This document shows positions 5,631 to 8,181 of a DNA stretch of 8,181 bases, piece after piece. The stretch lies in the NCBI GenBank assembly GCA_019247975.1, contig JAFBAD010000069.1, forward strand, positions 1-8,181, read 5' to 3'. The position numbers were made by a program, and so were the translations under genes. Source of the stretch: Acidimicrobiia bacterium (GTDB taxonomy: Bacteria; Actinomycetota; Acidimicrobiia; Acidimicrobiales; Iamiaceae). Below the pieces are notes generated by a model. The model worked only from the letters and a program-made list of their open reading frames with translations, had not been told where the DNA came from and searched no databases. Each line of letters opens with the position of its first letter. Positions within the stretch are counted from its first letter, which is position 1.

Positions 5631-7136
5631 TCAGCGGCAGGACGCGCCCGTGCACGCCGCGAGCGCGGCGAGCCGGTCGTGCAGCGCGGAGATCGTCTTC
5701 GCATGGGTGAAGGCGTAGGTCGGATCCGCCATCAGGTTGTTCATCTGGTACGGGTCCTTGCGCTCGTCGTAGAGCTCGTAGTCGTGCTGGGTGCCCTGGT
5801 ACCACTCGACGTACAACGAGTTCTCGCTGTGCACCGCTCGGTAGTCGGGGACGAGGCGTCGCTTCTTGCCGGGCATGGTCACGTAGTGCTGAACGTCCGC
5901 GTAGGTGTGGAGCTGCAGCTTCGGGCTCAGCCGATATTCGATCAGGAAGTCCTTCCGCCAGGCGGGATCGCGGCCCTGGAACAACGGGAGCAACGAGCGG
6001 CCGTCGACGTCGGAGGGGATCGGCACGCCGGCGAGGTCGTAGAGGGTCGGCGCCATGTCGATGTGGGCGGTGAGCTGGTCGACGGTGCCGTGCTTTATGC
6101 CCGGACCGGCGATCGCCAGGGGTACGCGGGCCAGCTCGTCGTAGGGCGCCTCCTTCCCTGGGATCCGATGTGACCCGAAGCTGTAGCCGTTGTCGCTGGT
6201 GAAGACGAACACGGTGTTGTCGAGGTCGCCGCTCTTGCGCAGCTGCGTCTCGAGCGACCCGACCATGTCGTCGACCGCGAGGAGCGAACCGAGCCTGCGC
6301 CGGTACTCCGTGACCTGGTTCTTCTTGTCGATCGCCGAGAGCGGCGGGAACCCCTCGCGCAACCAGATGGGCTTGTCGGACACGTCCTTCTCGTCGTAGT
6401 TCTTGCGCGGCGGGAGCGGATCGTCCTTGTACTCGTTGTCCTTGTCGCGCGGCGCTGGACCGAGCGGCGCGTGGGGCGCGGAGGGGAAGAGCGTCAGCAG
6501 GAACGGCGCGTGGTCCTTCTCCTGCGTCGCCGAGGCGACGAACTCGCGGGCCTTCCGAGCGATGACGTCGGTCTGGTAGTCCGCCGCACGGTGGCCGTAC
6601 TTCTCGATCGTGCCGTTGTGGTTCGCCTCGTAGTTGAAGCCGGTCAGGAAGCGCTTGCCCGCGAGGCCGAACCACTCGTCCCAGCCCGGCGGCACGTAGC
6701 TCGGATCGAGCTCGTAGCCGTTGAGGTACTTCCCCATGAACGCCGTGGTGTAGCCGGCCGCCTTCAGCCGCACCCCGACGGTCTTCTTCGCGGCGCCGGC
6801 CTTGAACGCGGCAAGCCCGACGCTGCTCTCGTACACGTTGGTGTTGTGCGGGTACATCCCGGTGAGCAGCGTGGCTCGGGCCGGGCAGCACACCGGATCG
6901 GTGGCGAAGTTGTTCTGGAAGGTCATGCCCCGGTCGGCGATGAGCTTCTTCGTCTGCGGCAGCGCGGCCCACATGGGAGTGGAGGTCTGATCGAGGTCGT
7001 CGACCACGATGTAGACGAGGTTCGGTCGACGGTGGACGATCGACTCTGGCGTGCCGGTGTCACCGCTGCAGCCGTTCAGGGCGGTGACGGCGAGCAGGAG
7101 GACGGCGCCGGCGAGCGTCAGGGAGCCACGATGCAT
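5631..7136 (-). CDS. Sulfatase, predicted lipoprotein, N-acetylglucosamine-6-sulfatase-like
   Basis: This 501-residue enzyme hydrolyses a sulfate ester outside the cytoplasmic membrane. Residues 1-22 form a lipoprotein signal ending LNGC, so Cys23 is the predicted lipid anchor. The sulfatase domain begins at NLVYIVVDDLD (39-49) with metal ligands D46 and D47. CCPARATLLTG (83-93) contains the C-X-P-X-R motif in which C83 would be converted to formylglycine. K136 (GKYLNG), H222 (PHAP), D315-N316 (TSDNG) and K328 (GKEAPYDE) complete the expected active site. The C-terminal CTGASCR (495-501) has a Cys pair that may form a disulfide. Activity requires a formylglycine-generating enzyme, not seen here. 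Overall motifs resemble the glucosamine-6-sulfatase group, but the substrate is not certain. The ATG follows the upstream membrane-protein stop by 21 bases with only a weak AGG at a long distance, suggesting an operon. It converges on the diiron gene with 5 bases between stops. Confidence 0.93.
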   Translation of the reverse strand: MHRGSLTLAGAVLLLAVTALNGCSGDTGTPESIVHRRPNLVYIVVDDLDQTSTPMWAALPQTKKLIADRGMTFQNNFATDPVCCPARATLLTGMYPHNTNVYESSVGLAAFKAGAAKKTVGVRLKAAGYTTAFMGKYLNGYELDPSYVPPGWDEWFGLAGKRFLTGFNYEANHNGTIEKYGHRAADYQTDVIARKAREFVASATQEKDHAPFLLTLFPSAPHAPLGPAPRDKDNEYKDDPLPPRKNYDEKDVSDKPIWLREGFPPLSAIDKKNQVTEYRRRLGSLLAVDDMVGSLETQLRKSGDLDNTVFVFTSDNGYSFGSHRIPGKEAPYDELARVPLAIAGPGIKHGTVDQLTAHIDMAPTLYDLAGVPIPSDVDGRSLLPLFQGRDPAWRKDFLIEYRLSPKLQLHTYADVQHYVTMPGKKRRLVPDYRAVHSENSLYVEWYQGTQHDYELYDERKDPYQMNNLMADPTYAFTHAKTISALHDRLAALAACTGASCR

Positions 7137-7157
7137 CGGGCCGAACCTACTGGTGGG

Positions 7158-8181
7158 TCAGGGCCCGGCTCCGTCGCACCAGACGAAGCTGCGCTGGCCG
7201 AGACGAGGAGCGACCCGGAGGTGGAGATCGGGCAGCTCGACGGTCAGATGCGGGCCGTCGGCCGGTAGGTAGGCGACGCGATCGGAGGTCTCGCGGCCGT
7301 TCGCGCCGACGGTCGAGATGTCGACCGGTCCGCGGATCACGTAGCTCGCGCCCTTGGCTGGTTGCAGCATGAGCGCCCCGCGCACCTTCCGGCAGTGGCC
7401 GGGGGGCGACCCGCTGAGCCACTCCGCGACGCCGAGCCGGACCCGCAGCTCGTTCGCCTCCCGCTCGCTCACCGGTCCCGTGGACGGGTGGAGCCGCCCG
7501 CCCTTCTCGGCGGCGAGCAACCACCCGATGGTCACGTCCTGGAGGTACGGATCGCGAACGACGCGCACGCCCCGTGGGACCTCGCGGGCGAACGGCATCC
7601 GCACCGCGGTGGTGATGAGGCGCTCTTCGCTGTCGAAGTACCGCCGTCCGAAGAACACGTCGTCACGGAAGCCGTCGAGGTTGAACGGGATCGGGATGAG
7701 CAAGAGGGCCATGACGACGGGCGTGAGGACCCGCCATCGCCGCGCGACCTCGTCGGCGGCGACGGCGATCGCGGGCAGCGCGAGCCCGGCGGCCACGTAG
7801 AGGTACCGGCTGGCGCGGGAGAAGTCGGTGCCGAACGGCCAGCGGCCGAGCACCGACGAGAGCGAGAACGCGAGCAGCCCGACGAGGAGGCCGAGGGGGA
7901 GCGCGACCCGTGACCGCCGCCAGCCGCCTTCTCTCGGTCGCCATGCGAAGAAGAGGCCGACGATGAACAGCACCGCGAGCGCGATCGCGAGGAGGTCGAA
8001 CCGGCCGAGGGAGGTGAACGTGCCTGTTGCGGTGCTGCGCAACCACTCCGCGACATCGCCGATCGTCGGGTAGCCGTAGCCCGTCGCCGTCGTGGCGGGG
8101 TGCTCGATGAGCGCCCACACGCAGTAGACGACGGCGAGCGGCACGGTGTGGAGCGCGGCGACCTTCCAGCCCCGCAGCAGG
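7158..8181 (-). CDS. Polytopic membrane protein, C-terminal part (possible GT-C-type glycosyltransferase), N-terminus beyond window
   Basis: The reading frame stays open to the right edge, so this is the last 340 codons of a longer gene; the GTG at 8144-8142 is internal to a hydrophobic helix and is unlikely to be the start. Counting from that GTG, hydrophobic helices lie at about 1-13 (continuing upstream), 50-68, 79-98, 113-130 and 139-156. A soluble tail of about 170 residues follows, probably extracytoplasmic, with cysteines at 251 and 323. The layout of many helices, an S-R-Y-L-Y motif just before a helix (112-116) and a soluble C-terminal domain recalls large membrane glycosyltransferases and related uncharacterised proteins. 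The catalytic N-terminal loop is not in view, so this stays tentative. It lies 21 bases upstream of the sulfatase in the same direction, which suggests a shared transcript and perhaps a joint role in surface glycans. Confidence 0.75.
   Translation of the reverse strand, partial: LLRGWKVAALHTVPLAVVYCVWALIEHPATTATGYGYPTIGDVAEWLRSTATGTFTSLGRFDLLAIALAVLFIVGLFFAWRPREGGWRRSRVALPLGLLVGLLAFSLSSVLGRWPFGTDFSRASRYLYVAAGLALPAIAVAADEVARRWRVLTPVVMALLLIPIPFNLDGFRDDVFFGRRYFDSEERLITTAVRMPFAREVPRGVRVVRDPYLQDVTIGWLLAAEKGGRLHPSTGPVSEREANELRVRLGVAEWLSGSPPGHCRKVRGALMLQPAKGASYVIRGPVDISTVGANGRETSDRVAYLPADGPHLTVELPDLHLRVAPRLGQRSFVWCDGAGP

Noticed and set aside
5655..5670. GC-rich hairpin CGCCGC-GAGC-GCGGCG about 30 bases after the diiron stop, a possible terminator
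   Set aside because: It encodes an Ala-rich stretch of the sulfatase C-terminus and has no following run of T on either strand. Such repeats are common by chance in this composition.
3718..6972. A very long minus-strand open frame of 1084 codons crossing the tetR, diiron and sulfatase genes
   Set aside because: It is antisense to two well-supported plus-strand genes and out of frame with the sulfatase. Its product is low-complexity, rich in Arg, Ala, Gly and Leu, as expected of a shadow frame in high-GC DNA.
1..8181. CRISPR arrays, insertion sequences, tRNA genes, phage or toxin-antitoxin genes
   Set aside because: No direct repeat arrays, transposase motifs, tRNA-like folds or such gene families were seen on either strand.

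Overview
The window is high-GC DNA with dense genes, GTG as well as ATG starts, a start-stop overlap of the ATGA type and a probable leaderless promoter. This suggests an actinobacterium. The marine or soil Acidimicrobiia are a guess from general gene content and are not demonstrated. No rRNA, tRNA, CRISPR array, insertion sequence or phage gene is visible.

Left block (1-3657, minus strand): three genes of a BMP-type ABC importer, transcribed right to left. They encode a lipoprotein that binds the substrate (2569-3657), a double-domain ATPase (987-2531) and a permease cut by the left edge (1-990). The set matches the nucleoside importers of the Bacillus NupNOPQ (YufNOPQ) / PnrA type. The second permease expected in such an operon would lie beyond the left edge.

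Centre (3658-5625): a 162-base divergent intergenic region separates the importer from a plus-strand pair. The pair is a TetR-family repressor (3820-4479) followed 3 bases later by a 380-residue ferritin-like diiron protein (4483-5625). A 19-bp palindrome that is AT-rich against the GC-rich background covers the probable -10 element of the repressor gene. It is the best candidate operator. The same intergenic region can form two overlapping hairpins that would fall in the leader of the importer transcript.

Right block (5631-8181, minus strand): a sulfatase predicted to be a lipoprotein with a complete active site (5631-7136), preceded in the same direction by the 3' part of a polytopic membrane protein (7158-8181) that runs off the right edge. 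The sulfatase and diiron genes converge with only 5 bases between their stop codons.

The most distinctive unit is the tetR-diiron pair: a probably autoregulated sensor-enzyme cassette of unknown substrate, with the nucleoside importer possibly under the same operator. The other genes are recognisable members of known families, and I see no clear evidence of an entirely new kind of system. The whole window is covered by genes apart from the 162-base divergent region and short gaps.
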